Origin: Labedaea rhizosphaerae
GTDB taxonomy: Bacteria > Actinomycetota > Actinomycetes > Mycobacteriales > Pseudonocardiaceae
Direction of reading: 5' to 3'
DNA length: 64,000 nt
NCBI RefSeq assembly: GCF_004362825.1
Contig: NZ_SNXZ01000010.1
Span: forward strand, 26,406-90,405
Shown: in pieces, positions 41,201 to 50,191 of the stretch
Layout: every line of letters starts with the position of its first letter
Position numbering within the stretch: position 1 is the first letter of the stretch
Made by a program: the position numbers and the translations under genes
The notes under the pieces: model-generated
Databases searched by the model: none
What the model saw: only the letters and a program-made list of their open reading frames with translations
Told to the model about the DNA's origin: nothing

Positions 41201-43030
41201 CACATGCGCACCTTCGTCGGCCTTGAGCAGCAGTCCCTCGCCTCCACTGCGGACCAGGAGTTCTGGGCGGAGGTCATGGCGGGCGCGCGGCCCGCCGAGG
41301 TGCCGGGCAAGCTCGCGCCCGGCGCCGCCGAGTATCGCGTCGACATGCACGAGGTGGCGGTCTCGGCGGAGCTGTCCGAGCGGGTCGTCGCGCTGGCGGA
41401 GACGCTCGCGGTGCCGGTGAAGAACGTGCTGCTGGCCGCGCACGTGCAGGTGCTCGGTGAGCTGTCGGGCACCGCTGACGTGCTGACCGGGTACGAGCAG
41501 GCCGGACGGCCAGAGCTGCTCGGCGCGCAGGACACCATCGGCATGTTCCTCAACACCGTGCCGTTGCGCGTGCGGCTCCGCGGCGGCACCTGGGCGGAGC
41601 TGGTGCGGTCCGTGCACGACACCGAGATCGCGATGCTGCCGCGGCGGCGCTACCCGATGGCACGGATCAAGCAGGACGCCGGCGTGCGCGGGCCGTTGTT
41701 CGAGTCGGTGTTCAACTACACGCACTTCTACCCGTTGCGCGACCTGCGGGACAGCTTCGCGCTGACCGAGGTGCGCGCGTGGGCGGAGACGGAGTTCGTG
41801 CTGCGTGCGGAGTTCCGCAGGCACTTCTTCACCGACCAGGTCGGCCTCGCCCTGCAATACCACGCCAACGTCTTCGACGAGCACCGGATCGCCGAGATCG
41901 GCAGGCGCTACCTCGACGTGCTCGAGTCGATGACGGCCGACCCGCAGCGACCGACCGGGCACCGGCTCGTGGTCGCAGTACCGCCTGCGCAGCAGGCACA
42001 CGGCACGCACGCGCAGCACACCGTGACCCCGGTCGGCGAAGACGTCCTGGCCGCGGAGCGGACGATCGCGGCGGCCTGGTCGCAGGTCCTCGGCATCGCG
42101 GCCGAGCGGATCGGACCGGGCGACGACTTCTTCGCGCTCGGCGGCCACTCGCTCTCCGCGTTGCGCGCCGTGGCGAAGCTGGCCGGGATGGTCTCGGTCG
42201 CCGACCTGACCGTGCAGCCGACGCTGCGCGGGCTCGCATTGGTCGCCGTCGGCCGCACCAGCAGACCGACGGGCTACCTGCGCCGTCTGCGCGAGCCGGC
42301 CGACCCGACTGGCACGCTCGTCTGTTTCCCTTATGCCGCAGGCAACGCGGTCAACTACCGGCCATTGGCCGAGCGCCTCGAACAGGTCACCGTGCTGGCC
42401 GTGGAGCTGCCCGGGCACGAGGTCGACGTGGACGAGGCGTTCGTCACCGTCGCCGAGGCGGCTGCCGCGATCGCCGCCGAACTGTCCACAGTGGACGGTC
42501 CGCTGGTGTTGTGGGGACACTGCGGCGGCGCCGCGGTCGCCGTCGAGACCACGCGGGTGCTGCGGGCGCGCGGGCGGGCGGTGCAGCACCTCGTGCTCGG
42601 CTCCAAGCTGCTGCCCACCGAGGACGACATGCGCGGCGCGCTGGCCGAGCTGGCCCGTAGCACCGACGCCGACGTGCTCGACTGGATGACCACCGAGTCC
42701 GGCTACACCGCGCTGGACGGGCTCGACCCGGCGCACGCGGACACCATCGCGCGCGCGTTCCGCCACGACGTCGACGGCGGGCACCGCTACTTCCTCGGCG
42801 TCTGCGCCGACCCGGATCGCCACCACCTCGGCGTCCCGGTCACCGTGGTCGCCGCGGCCGACGACCCGCTGATGGCGGGCTACCCGGACAGCCACCGCCG
42901 GTGGGGCCTGCTCGGCGGCGACGTGACGCTGCGCGAGCTCGACCACGGCGGGCACTACTTCATCCGGACCAGGGCGGCGGACTGCGCCGCGCTGGTCACG
43001 TCCATCCTGACCAGCACAGCAAGGGGCTGA
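38222..43030 (+). CDS. Nonribosomal peptide synthetase, (half C)-A(Ser)-T-C-T-TE
   Basis: 1602 residues. Residues 1-215 match only the C-terminal lobe of a C domain. The A domain (about 220-700) contains FDVSVWEL, MHFVPSML, FASGEAL and LYGPTEATVD, giving by eye the code D-V-W-H-F-S-L-V-D-K, a serine code. T1 Ser lies near 756 (LGGNSIHF). The second C domain (about 790-1230) carries HNSALDG near 957, with Asn where the catalytic His should be. T2 Ser is near 1310 (LGGHSLSA); no A domain serves it. The thioesterase (about 1360-1600) has GHCGG with Cys1434 as nucleophile and DHGGHYF with the catalytic His. ATG 38222 has AAGGGA upstream. Confidence 0.93.
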   Translation: MTDQSLGQLKLAAAAQPESAAFWRDVLAGGLGGTAFPSAAPATTGLVATVELNAGTVVAVQRITGGDDRAVRVLTSAVVLALLRVHTGSDVVTIGYRDSDQWLPLRVELSGDDTVREAILRCRDQVTAMAPHAAFPLAVLEYPPLTVGVAEDGDLDVLFSLHRNGEHLSVTVRGQAADDLATRFAALLTRMVADPNQPLAGLPLLTGHDVAARSAMNATAVELTEPLVLTEIFAAQAAATPAAPALLGFGRPWTYRELDLRANRLANTLRARGIGRDDLVAVLAERSPEMMVAILAVLKAGAAYLPVDPGYPAARIDFVLADSAAALVLAQPRFVVEGALDLLDETLYAADDTPPVTGPAPGDLAYVIYTSGSTGRPKGVQVEHRSAVNRLRWMQRAYPLTEQDVVLQKTPIAFDVSVWELFWWMGVGASLCLLAPGGERDPDAIVTAVRAHRVSTMHFVPSMLGAFLDYLGSTGRAAELSGLRQVFASGEALGLHTIRRFHALLPGARLINLYGPTEATVDVSHFPCDGDDRVSIGRPIDNLRLHVLDRALRPLPPGAPGELCIAGIGLARGYLGRPELTAERFVAAPLAGEDRVYRTGDLACWWPDGTVDYLGRFDHQVKLRGFRIELGEIETRLRAYESVTEAVVVVRDTDLDPYLCGYFVATETVDTAALSVFLGATLPEYMVPGRFVQLDAFPLAPNGKLDRAGLPEPRAAADGYVAPRTAKEAALAAVWAEVLGVERVGVHDNFFALGGNSIHFVSALGLARAAGVTATFQQLFAHPSIADLLAHVGEGDDTPREYAPFELLGEADLAAVPAGAEDAYPLAMLQEGLIYQSEVTRGTAQYHDVMSYLIHSPFDEARFTQAVDLLVARNPMLRTTYHLTGFSVPMQVVHTHVPRPLSVVDLRELSPERQRAWHDDWVAREQARRFRWDEPGLVRLHVQVLSADEFRYSIDLHNSALDGWSINLVHTKLFDLYTRLRDGLDVAAVDKTDHMRTFVGLEQQSLASTADQEFWAEVMAGARPAEVPGKLAPGAAEYRVDMHEVAVSAELSERVVALAETLAVPVKNVLLAAHVQVLGELSGTADVLTGYEQAGRPELLGAQDTIGMFLNTVPLRVRLRGGTWAELVRSVHDTEIAMLPRRRYPMARIKQDAGVRGPLFESVFNYTHFYPLRDLRDSFALTEVRAWAETEFVLRAEFRRHFFTDQVGLALQYHANVFDEHRIAEIGRRYLDVLESMTADPQRPTGHRLVVAVPPAQQAHGTHAQHTVTPVGEDVLAAERTIAAAWSQVLGIAAERIGPGDDFFALGGHSLSALRAVAKLAGMVSVADLTVQPTLRGLALVAVGRTSRPTGYLRRLREPADPTGTLVCFPYAAGNAVNYRPLAERLEQVTVLAVELPGHEVDVDEAFVTVAEAAAAIAAELSTVDGPLVLWGHCGGAAVAVETTRVLRARGRAVQHLVLGSKLLPTEDDMRGALAELARSTDADVLDWMTTESGYTALDGLDPAHADTIARAFRHDVDGGHRYFLGVCADPDRHHLGVPVTVVAAADDPLMAGYPDSHRRWGLLGGDVTLRELDHGGHYFIRTRAADCAALVTSILTSTARG

Positions 43031-43032
43031 GC

Positions 43033-44274
43033 ATGAAGGCGTACCTGGCGGTGCTGCGCATCGCCGACTACCGGAAGCTGTGGATCGGTTCGCTGATCAG
43101 CCTGCTCGGCGACGGCACCAGCTGGACGGCGCTGGCGTGGCTCGCGCTCGGCGCGGGCGGCACCGGGGCGCTGGCGGTGATCGGCGTCTGCTACACGCTG
43201 CCGGTGATGATCGGCGGCGCGGTGGTCGGCCCGATGCTGGACCGCTTCTCCCGGCGCACGTTGCTGGTCACGGACAACGTCGTGCGCGGTCTGACCGTCG
43301 CCGCGGTGCCGGTGGTCGCCATCGTCGGTGACGTCCCGGTCGGGCTGCTCTACGTGGTCGCGGCGGTCTACGGCCTGTTCAAGATCATCCCATTGGGTGT
43401 GGTGCCCGCCGTCGTGCCCGACCTGGTGCCGAAGGACCAGCTGCAGCCCGCCGCCGCGCTGGAGACGGTCGGCTACGGCGTTGCCGGCCTGATCGGCCCG
43501 GCCATCGGTGGTCTGCTGATCCCGGTGATCGGCGGCGAGGGCGTGCTGGCGGTCGACGCGGTGACGTACGGCCTGTTCGCGGTCATGGTGCTGGCGATGT
43601 CCTCGCGCCTGCCCGCCCCCGTCGCCGAGGGCGAACCGATCTCAGGTGGTTGGCGTCCGGCGATCCGGTTGCTGACCCGGGACCGGGTGCTGGTGGCGAT
43701 CGTGGCGTCGTTCATGCTGTTCAACTTCGTGTTCGGGATGCTCACGGTGACCAACCCGTGGCTGGTGAAGTTCGAGCTGGGTGATCACCCGCAGCTGCTG
43801 GGCCTGCTGCTGGGCGTGCTGTCCGGTGCCGAACTGATCGGCTCGTTCGCCGGCGGCGCGCTGAAGCCGGCGCCGCGGGTGATGCTGCGGATGGGCGTGC
43901 TGCAGACGTTGGCAGGACTGGGACTCGCGTTCCTGTTCGTGCGCAGCCTGCCGACGGTCCTGCTGGGCCTGCTCGTGGTGGGCGTGCTGTCGGGCCCGGT
44001 CACCGTGTCGTCGATGGCATTGCGGATGGCCCGCATCCCGGCGCAACTGCGCGGCCGCACCATGACGTTGATGCGTACGGTGATGAACGCGTCGCCGCCG
44101 CTGGGCGCTGCCGTGGCCGGCGTCTTCCTGGCGGCGGGCAACTACCCGGGCGCCATCTGGGTGATGGTGCTGGCCGCGTCGTTGCCAGGCGTCGTCGTAG
44201 CACTGACATTCCGCTCCACCTCGTTCGCTGACGAGCTGGGCATCACCCCCAAGACGGAACCGGCAACCGCCTAG
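43033..44274 (+). CDS. MFS exporter of the NRPS cluster
   Basis: 413 residues, about 12 membrane helices, MFS_3/EntS-like: DYRKLWIGSLISLLGDGTSW, MLDRFSRRTLLVTDNVVRGL (motif A region), and the long cytoplasmic loop before LLTRDRVLVAIVAS. It starts 2 bp after the NRPS stop, so it is co-translated and probably exports the product or confers self-resistance. Confidence 0.9.
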   Translation: MKAYLAVLRIADYRKLWIGSLISLLGDGTSWTALAWLALGAGGTGALAVIGVCYTLPVMIGGAVVGPMLDRFSRRTLLVTDNVVRGLTVAAVPVVAIVGDVPVGLLYVVAAVYGLFKIIPLGVVPAVVPDLVPKDQLQPAAALETVGYGVAGLIGPAIGGLLIPVIGGEGVLAVDAVTYGLFAVMVLAMSSRLPAPVAEGEPISGGWRPAIRLLTRDRVLVAIVASFMLFNFVFGMLTVTNPWLVKFELGDHPQLLGLLLGVLSGAELIGSFAGGALKPAPRVMLRMGVLQTLAGLGLAFLFVRSLPTVLLGLLVVGVLSGPVTVSSMALRMARIPAQLRGRTMTLMRTVMNASPPLGAAVAGVFLAAGNYPGAIWVMVLAASLPGVVVALTFRSTSFADELGITPKTEPATA

Positions 44275-44445
44275 CGGACGAATAGCCAAGCACATGCCAA
44301 AGCTGCCGTCGACCGAGGACGGACTCTAATGAAATACGAGGGCAGCCCAACGGCGTGCCTGAGGGTCGTTGCCGTAACGGTTCGCTCGACCCCGATCGCC
44401 GCCCCCGGAGAGCGACCTCTGCGTGCTGGGCCGATGGGCTCTGGC

Positions 44446-45441
44446 TCAAAGCCAGCCGCGGCGTTCGGCCAGGCATCCTGCTTGGAATCGGGTGGAGGCG
44501 CCGAGTTCGGTCATCAGGCGTTGGAGCCGGCGATAAGTGGTGCGGGTGCTCCAGCCGTTCACGCGGGCGATGGCGGTGTCGGTCAAGCCCGCCATCATCA
44601 TCGCCAGCAGGGACCGGCTTTCCTCGTCCGGATCGGCAACTCCCGTGGCGACGCCCGGCGTCATCGCGGTCGCGTCCAGGGGGTTTGCCTGGGCCCATTC
44701 GCCCTCGAACAAGGCTGCCAACGCGGTGAAGAGTGGGGAACGCCGGACGAGGTAGGCGACCTGGAGGCCGCTTCGGCTGAGGTCGAACGGGATTAGGGCG
44801 TCCTGGTCGTCGCGGATGATGAGTTTGATGGGCAGCGTCGGTCGCGTTCGGGCGTGCTCCCCGCCGTGCACGGCGGGGAGGATGTCGGTCTCCAGCTTCG
44901 TGGGCCACGCCAGGGCGTCCTGGCTGTAGATCACGCGGTGCGCTATGCCGTCGTTCTGGTGGCGGGCGATCTGCGTCTGGGTGTTCCAGGCAGCACCCGC
45001 GCCGCCGGGGCTCTCGTAGTAGGGCGGGGTGTCGAACACCCGCACCTGCACACGGGCCTCGGACTCCATGTGGGCCACGGCCGCGGCGATCGTCTCCCGG
45101 TCGGTCAGCTGCTCGATGACCAGCTCAGGGCTCGTCCGGTTCGCGCTGCGGTGGATCTCGGAGAGCGAGTACACCTTCGCGCGCGCGGCGCTCAACTCCC
45201 TCTCCCGCAGCTGCACGAGCTGGTTGATCGCGATATCCGGAGGAGCCGCCACGTACCGGCACGGATCGCCGCTGCAGCTCACCAAGTGCTTCGCCGAGAG
45301 CGCCGCGAGGACGTCCGCGAGCGGGCCGTCCGGGATCACCAGGTGGTCGGCGAGCGCGCCGACCGTCGACCCCGGCGCCGCGACGAGCGCCTCGTAGACC
45401 TGCTCCTCATCGGCGGACAACCCCAGGACCGCGAGTTCCAT
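44446..45441 (-). CDS. TrmB/LuxR-like transcriptional regulator
   Basis: 331 residues. An N-terminal TrmB-type winged helix (LGLSADEEQVYEALVAAPG, VGALADHL) is followed by a middle region with EQLTDRETIAAAVAHMESEA, and a C-terminal LuxR-type helix-turn-helix (MMAGLTDTAIARVNGWSTRT, then YRRLQRLMTELGASTRFQ). Regulators of this build are common in streptomycetes and often sit in secondary metabolite clusters. It lies convergent to the MFS exporter at the edge of the NRPS cluster and is its best candidate regulator. 44275-44445 holds no gene I can support. Confidence 0.82.
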   Translation of the reverse strand: MELAVLGLSADEEQVYEALVAAPGSTVGALADHLVIPDGPLADVLAALSAKHLVSCSGDPCRYVAAPPDIAINQLVQLRERELSAARAKVYSLSEIHRSANRTSPELVIEQLTDRETIAAAVAHMESEARVQVRVFDTPPYYESPGGAGAAWNTQTQIARHQNDGIAHRVIYSQDALAWPTKLETDILPAVHGGEHARTRPTLPIKLIIRDDQDALIPFDLSRSGLQVAYLVRRSPLFTALAALFEGEWAQANPLDATAMTPGVATGVADPDEESRSLLAMMMAGLTDTAIARVNGWSTRTTYRRLQRLMTELGASTRFQAGCLAERRGWL

Positions 45442-45573
45442 GCGGCAGTCCTACCTGATGTGGCGAGATTGTGCCAAGTGGCACCTAGTGGCCCAGCGCA
45501 GCTCTTGTAATCCGGTCATTCCCGCCTGACAGTGATGCCGCTGTGCTTGTTCCTGCGCGAAAGGACCCCGTCG

Positions 45574-48500
45574 TTGACAACCTCTCGCAAGCGCCGAGCC
45601 CTTGCGGCGGCCGCGTGCCTCGCGTTGTTACCCCTCCCGATGGGGCTCGCCGGGCCGGCGACGGCCGCTGCGGCGGACCACCGGCTCGCCGACTCCACCT
45701 CGGTGCACCACACGATCACCCTGATCACCGGCGACGTGGTCACCGTCGACACCACCGGTGACGCCGGCGGGACGATCTCGGTGACCGGGCCCGACGGTGG
45801 GCCCGCCAACGCGCGGATCCTGGAGTCGGCGGGCGACGTCTACGTCTACCCGTACGCGGCGATCTCCTACATCTCCAAGGGGATGCTTGACCGGCGGCTG
45901 TTCGACGTCACGGACCTGATCGCCGACGGTTATGACGACGCACACCGCAGCGACCTCCCGCTGATCGTCTCCTACAGCCCCCAGACGCCCGGGTTCCGCG
46001 CGAATGCCCTGCCCACGGGCACGGCAATGGTCCGGCCACTCGCGAGTGTCAACGGCGCGGCGGTCACCGCGAACCACGCACGGGCTCGGGACTTCTGGGC
46101 AGGGGTGACAGGCGGGTCGAAGTCGTCGTCGTTCGCGGCGCCGGCACCGTCGTTCACGAACGGCATCAAGCAGATCTGGCTCGACGGCAAGGTGCACGCG
46201 GACCTGGCCGAGTCGGTCACGCAGATCGGCGCGCCCTCGATCTGGGCCGACGGGGACACGGGCGCGGGCGTCGACGTCGCGGTCCTCGACACGGGCGTGG
46301 ACGAGACCCACCCCGATCTGGCCGGGCGCATCGCCGACACCCGCAGCTTCATCGACGGCGAGGACGTCAGGGATCTCAACGGCCACGGCACCCACGTCGC
46401 GTCCACCATCGCCGGCACGGGCGCCGCGTCCGGTGGCACCGAGAAGGGGGTGGCCCCGGGCGCCCGGCTCCACATCGGCAAGGTGCTGTCGAACTCCGGC
46501 TCCGGGAGCGACTCGGCGGTCCTCGCCGGCATGGAGTGGGCAGCGGTCGACGAGCACGCCAAGGTCATCAACATGAGTCTCGGGGACCGGGTGCCCTCCG
46601 ACGGCACCGACCCGATGTCGCAGGCGGTGAACCGGCTCAGCGCGCAGACCGGTGCGCTGTTCGTCATCGCGGCGGGCAACGACGGCGGCTCCGGCACCGT
46701 CAGCGCACCCGGCGCCGCCGACGCCGCCCTCACGGTGGGCGCGGTGGACGGTGCCGATCAACTCGCCTACTTCTCCAGCCAGGGTCCGCGAGTCGGCGAC
46801 GGCGCGCTCAAGCCCGAGATCACCGCCCCCGGTGTCGACATCCTGGCCGCGCGGTCGCAGTACGCCCCCGAGGGTGAGGGCTACTACCAGACGCTCAGCG
46901 GCACGTCGATGGCCACACCGCACGTCGTCGGCGCCGCGGCGCTGCTCGCCGCGAAGCACCCGGAGCTCACCGGGGCCCAGTTGAAGGACCTGCTCACCAG
47001 CACCGCCAAGCGAACCCCTGACTTCAACGCCTTCCAAGCCGGCAGCGGGCGCGTCGACGTGGCGGCCGCCGCCGACGCCGGGATCTTCGCCTCGGCCACC
47101 GCGTACGCCGGGCAGAACGAGCCGGGCAAGGTCCAGCGGCCGGTGACGTACACCAACCTCGGGGCCACCCCGGTGGATCTCGCCCTGTCGATCGACGCAC
47201 CCGGTGGCCCGGATGGGCTCTTCCGGCTGTCGGGCGACCACGTCACCGTGCCCGCGCACGGCACGGCCACCGTCACCCTGACCATCGATCCGACCGTCGC
47301 GTCGGGCACGTCGAACGGCTTCAGCGGTCAGATCCTGGCGACTGGCCCGGACGGGCTCGCCGCGCACACCGCGATCTCGCTCGGCGCGATCGCGCACAAG
47401 ATGACCATCAACGTCAAGGACGCCAACGGAAATCCCGCGTCCGCCTTCGTCTTCCTGCTCAGGGCGGGTGATCCGACCCCGATCCCCGTCCCGGTCGACG
47501 GCAGCGTCACCTTCTACCTGCCGGACGACCAGTACTCGGCGCTCGGCTACCTGGTCGTGCCCGGTGTCCACGGCCCCCGCTCGCAGGGACTGGCGTTGCT
47601 CGGCGATCCCGACTTCACCTTCGACGCGGACCGCACGGTCACGCTCGACGCCGGCAAGGTCCGGCTGGTCGACGAGACCACGCCGCAGCCCGGAACCCCC
47701 ACATACCTGCGGCTCGAATACTCGCGGATGCTCAACAAGGATGGTCGCTGGCACGACTTCGGTCTCGCGGGTGACGGCTTCGACAGCCTGTGGGTCCAGC
47801 CGCAGGGCAAGGTGACCCACGGCGACTTCACCGTCGGTGCGAGGTGGCGCAAGGAGCAGCCGGCGCTGACGTTGTCCGTGCAGGGGACCGACTACACCGA
47901 TGTCCTGCGCCAGGCGGGCGTCACCCCGCTGGACGCGGGCACCCGCACGTTGCCCCTCGTCTTCGCGGGCAACGGGACACCCGCCGACTACGCGGGCCTC
48001 CGGGCGCGGGGCGGTGCGGTCGTCGTGCGCCGCACCGAGTCGGTCAGCCCGGCCGCGCTGGCCACCGCGGCGGCGGGCGCCGGCGCGCGGCTGCTGCTCG
48101 TGGTCAACGACAGCCCGGGCCGCCAACGCCTGTCGTTCAGGTCCGCCACGATCGACGTCGGACTTCTCAGCCCGGACGAGGGCGAGAAGCTCATTGCCGC
48201 AGCCCACAACAAGAACGCGGTGCTGCACGCTGAGTCGCACCCGACGATGTCCTACGTCTACGACCTCATGCACACGTGGAACAACGACCTGCCCAAGGAC
48301 ATGGTCGTCCACGCGTCGAAGGCGAACCTCGCCCGCATCGACGAGACGTTCGCCGGGGCCGTGCACGAGGGCCGAGGCGAGGAGTGGCGGTACGACTTCC
48401 CGGTCTACTCGGAGTGGGGGATCGGCAACTACGTCCCGTTGGCCGCCGACAGCCACCGCACCGACTGGGTCAGCACCGACGGGGCGAACCGGTGGGGTCA

Positions 48501-49266
48501 CGAAGTCACCGACGGGGTCCTGAACGCGTGGGGAGTCAGCCGGAAGTACCAGCCCGGCAGCGTCACGCGCGACGAGTGGTTCACGCCCGTGCAACGTCCC
48601 TACCTCAACAACAACTACCTCGGCCCGACGCGCACGGACGACCAGTTCCGCGTCGACGTCCCGGGGTACGGCAACGCCGACCACGTCGGCGCGGCCCAGG
48701 ACACGCAGCTCTCGCCCCAGACCGTGACCCTCTACCAGGGCGACAAGCAGTTGGGGGTCAGCGACAACGGACTCATCATGTACGCCAACGCCCCCAGCGC
48801 CGGACCGCTGCGGTACCGCCTGGTCGTCGAGAACCATCGGGACGCGTCCATCAGCCCGTACTCAAGCTCGACGTCGACGACCTGGTCGTTCACGTCCGCC
48901 GCGGCGAAGGTCGCCGGGGAACGGGATCTGTTGCCGCTGCTGCAGATTCGCTACAACCTCGAGCCGGACGGCTCCGGAGTCGTATCCCGCAAGTCGGAAT
49001 TCGGCGTCACAGTCGAACAGCGCGCCCCGGTGTCCGTCGGTCTCGTCGAGACGCCGGTCGCGGGCGGCGGTTCGCCGGGCGCGCCCCGAGTCACCGTGTC
49101 GTACGACGACGGTGCCACGTGGACGCCGTTGACCGCAGACCGCAAGGGCCGTTACCGGCTCAACGCCCCCGAGGCGGCGCAGTTCGCCGCCCTGCGGGTG
49201 ACCGCGACCGACTCGGCCGGGAACTCTGTCGAGCAGACGGTGATCCGCGCGGTCGGTCTGCGCTGA
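45574..49266 (+). CDS. Secreted subtilisin-like serine protease (S8 family)
   Basis: 1230 residues from TTG 45574 (AAGGA 8 bases upstream), which gives a standard Sec signal peptide (TSRKRRALAAAACLALLPLP, cleavage after an AxA near residue 35); ATG 45532/45535 are alternatives. The catalytic triad is visible: Asp in VAVLDTGVDETHPDL, His in NGHGTHVASTIAG, Ser in LSGTSMATPHVVGAAAL. The propeptide precedes it (about 100-200). The C-terminal 700 residues form beta-rich domains, including a PA-like segment (LPLVFAGNGTPADYAGLRAR). A large extracellular protease, probably nutritional. Confidence 0.93.
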   Translation: MTTSRKRRALAAAACLALLPLPMGLAGPATAAAADHRLADSTSVHHTITLITGDVVTVDTTGDAGGTISVTGPDGGPANARILESAGDVYVYPYAAISYISKGMLDRRLFDVTDLIADGYDDAHRSDLPLIVSYSPQTPGFRANALPTGTAMVRPLASVNGAAVTANHARARDFWAGVTGGSKSSSFAAPAPSFTNGIKQIWLDGKVHADLAESVTQIGAPSIWADGDTGAGVDVAVLDTGVDETHPDLAGRIADTRSFIDGEDVRDLNGHGTHVASTIAGTGAASGGTEKGVAPGARLHIGKVLSNSGSGSDSAVLAGMEWAAVDEHAKVINMSLGDRVPSDGTDPMSQAVNRLSAQTGALFVIAAGNDGGSGTVSAPGAADAALTVGAVDGADQLAYFSSQGPRVGDGALKPEITAPGVDILAARSQYAPEGEGYYQTLSGTSMATPHVVGAAALLAAKHPELTGAQLKDLLTSTAKRTPDFNAFQAGSGRVDVAAAADAGIFASATAYAGQNEPGKVQRPVTYTNLGATPVDLALSIDAPGGPDGLFRLSGDHVTVPAHGTATVTLTIDPTVASGTSNGFSGQILATGPDGLAAHTAISLGAIAHKMTINVKDANGNPASAFVFLLRAGDPTPIPVPVDGSVTFYLPDDQYSALGYLVVPGVHGPRSQGLALLGDPDFTFDADRTVTLDAGKVRLVDETTPQPGTPTYLRLEYSRMLNKDGRWHDFGLAGDGFDSLWVQPQGKVTHGDFTVGARWRKEQPALTLSVQGTDYTDVLRQAGVTPLDAGTRTLPLVFAGNGTPADYAGLRARGGAVVVRRTESVSPAALATAAAGAGARLLLVVNDSPGRQRLSFRSATIDVGLLSPDEGEKLIAAAHNKNAVLHAESHPTMSYVYDLMHTWNNDLPKDMVVHASKANLARIDETFAGAVHEGRGEEWRYDFPVYSEWGIGNYVPLAADSHRTDWVSTDGANRWGHEVTDGVLNAWGVSRKYQPGSVTRDEWFTPVQRPYLNNNYLGPTRTDDQFRVDVPGYGNADHVGAAQDTQLSPQTVTLYQGDKQLGVSDNGLIMYANAPSAGPLRYRLVVENHRDASISPYSSSTSTTWSFTSAAAKVAGERDLLPLLQIRYNLEPDGSGVVSRKSEFGVTVEQRAPVSVGLVETPVAGGGSPGAPRVTVSYDDGATWTPLTADRKGRYRLNAPEAAQFAALRVTATDSAGNSVEQTVIRAVGLR

Positions 49267-49502
49267 TTCGGTTGTGGCCCGTCCCGGCAGGGGCGGGCCA
49301 CAACCTCGGCAAGGGCGCAGATCTGCGCCCGTCCGTGAGATGCGGCGGATTGGCGTCGTCGCACGGAATATCGCGTGTTGTAGATGTGACTGCCAGGCGG
49401 GTCTGCGACGTGGATCTGGACCGACGGGTTCGGAACGCCGGTATCGCGTGGGCGTGGAGAGGGCTCGGGGTACCAGGTGTGGCCGTGCCACCGGCTGCGG
49501 GA

Positions 49503-49518
49503 GGGGACCGTGTGGTCC
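49503..49518 (+). promoter_or_regulatory. TetR-type operator, site a
   Basis: GGGGACCGTGTGGTCC, 16 bp before the start of the TetR gene, with the inverted core GGACC-N4-GGTCC. It belongs to a family of six sites in 49.5-53.6 kb with consensus GTGGACYNNNTGGTCC. Confidence 0.75.
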
Positions 49519-49534
49519 AGCAGGAGGTGGTGGT

Positions 49535-50191
49535 GTGATCAAACAGGGTAGCCTGAGCCCTGTGAGCACGCCGGAGAAGGCAGAGGCGACGCGGAGGTTG
49601 ACGCCACGCGGCGCCGCCACCCGTGCGCGCATCGTGGCGGCCGCCCTCGAACTCATGTACGTGAAGGGCGTGAACGCGACCACGCTGGACGACGTCCGCG
49701 CCGCGAGCAACACCAGCAAGTCCCAGTTCTACAACCACTTCACGGACAAGGAGGACCTGGTCCGCGCGGTCGTGGAAGCGCGCGCGGCGCAGGTCCTCGA
49801 GCGTGAACGCGGCTACCTGCTGCGGTTGAAGTCCTTCCGCGGGCTGATCCGCTGGCGCAACGCCCTGGTGCAGCGCAACGCCCTCCAGAACGGCGCATAC
49901 GGCTGCGGGCTCGGGTCGATGGCGAGCGAGCTGGCCGACCAGGACGAGGTGGCCCGCTCCACGCTCGCCGAGTCGTTCGCGGAGTGGGAGGGTCTGCTCG
50001 CCGCCGGTCTGCGCCGGATGCAGGAGAGCGGGGACCTCAAGCAGGACGCCGACCCCGAGAAGCTCGCCACCGGCCTGATGGCGGCCCTGCAGGGCGGGTA
50101 CCTGCTCGCCGAGACCGCGCACGACATCGCTCCCATGGAGATAGCCCTCGACATGGCGCTCGACCACGTCAAGTCGTTCCTCGTCCCGTGA
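49535..50191 (+). CDS. TetR family transcriptional regulator
   Basis: 218 residues. The N-terminal helix-turn-helix is complete (TRARIVAAALELMYVKGVNA, TTLDDVRAASNTSKSQFYNH, FTDKEDLVRAV). The C-terminal ligand domain has the GLMAALQGGYLLAETAHDI motif of the TetR_C_16/LmrA-type family. GTG 49535 has AGGAGG 7 bases upstream; GTG 49562 is a later candidate. Its own promoter region carries operator site a, so it is probably autoregulated and controls the neighbouring sites b-f. Convergent with a paralogue that lacks the DNA-binding domain. Confidence 0.9.
   Translation: MIKQGSLSPVSTPEKAEATRRLTPRGAATRARIVAAALELMYVKGVNATTLDDVRAASNTSKSQFYNHFTDKEDLVRAVVEARAAQVLERERGYLLRLKSFRGLIRWRNALVQRNALQNGAYGCGLGSMASELADQDEVARSTLAESFAEWEGLLAAGLRRMQESGDLKQDADPEKLATGLMAALQGGYLLAETAHDIAPMEIALDMALDHVKSFLVP

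Noticed and set aside
34775-42955. A 2726-codon open reading frame antisense to both NRPS genes
   Set aside because: It is the mirror of GC-rich third positions in the NRPS genes; the composition (His/Arg/Val/Gln/Asp-rich, no domains) is typical of antisense shadows.
45628-48837. A 1069-codon antisense frame over the subtilisin gene
   Set aside because: Same artefact; the sense strand has a signal peptide and full catalytic triad.
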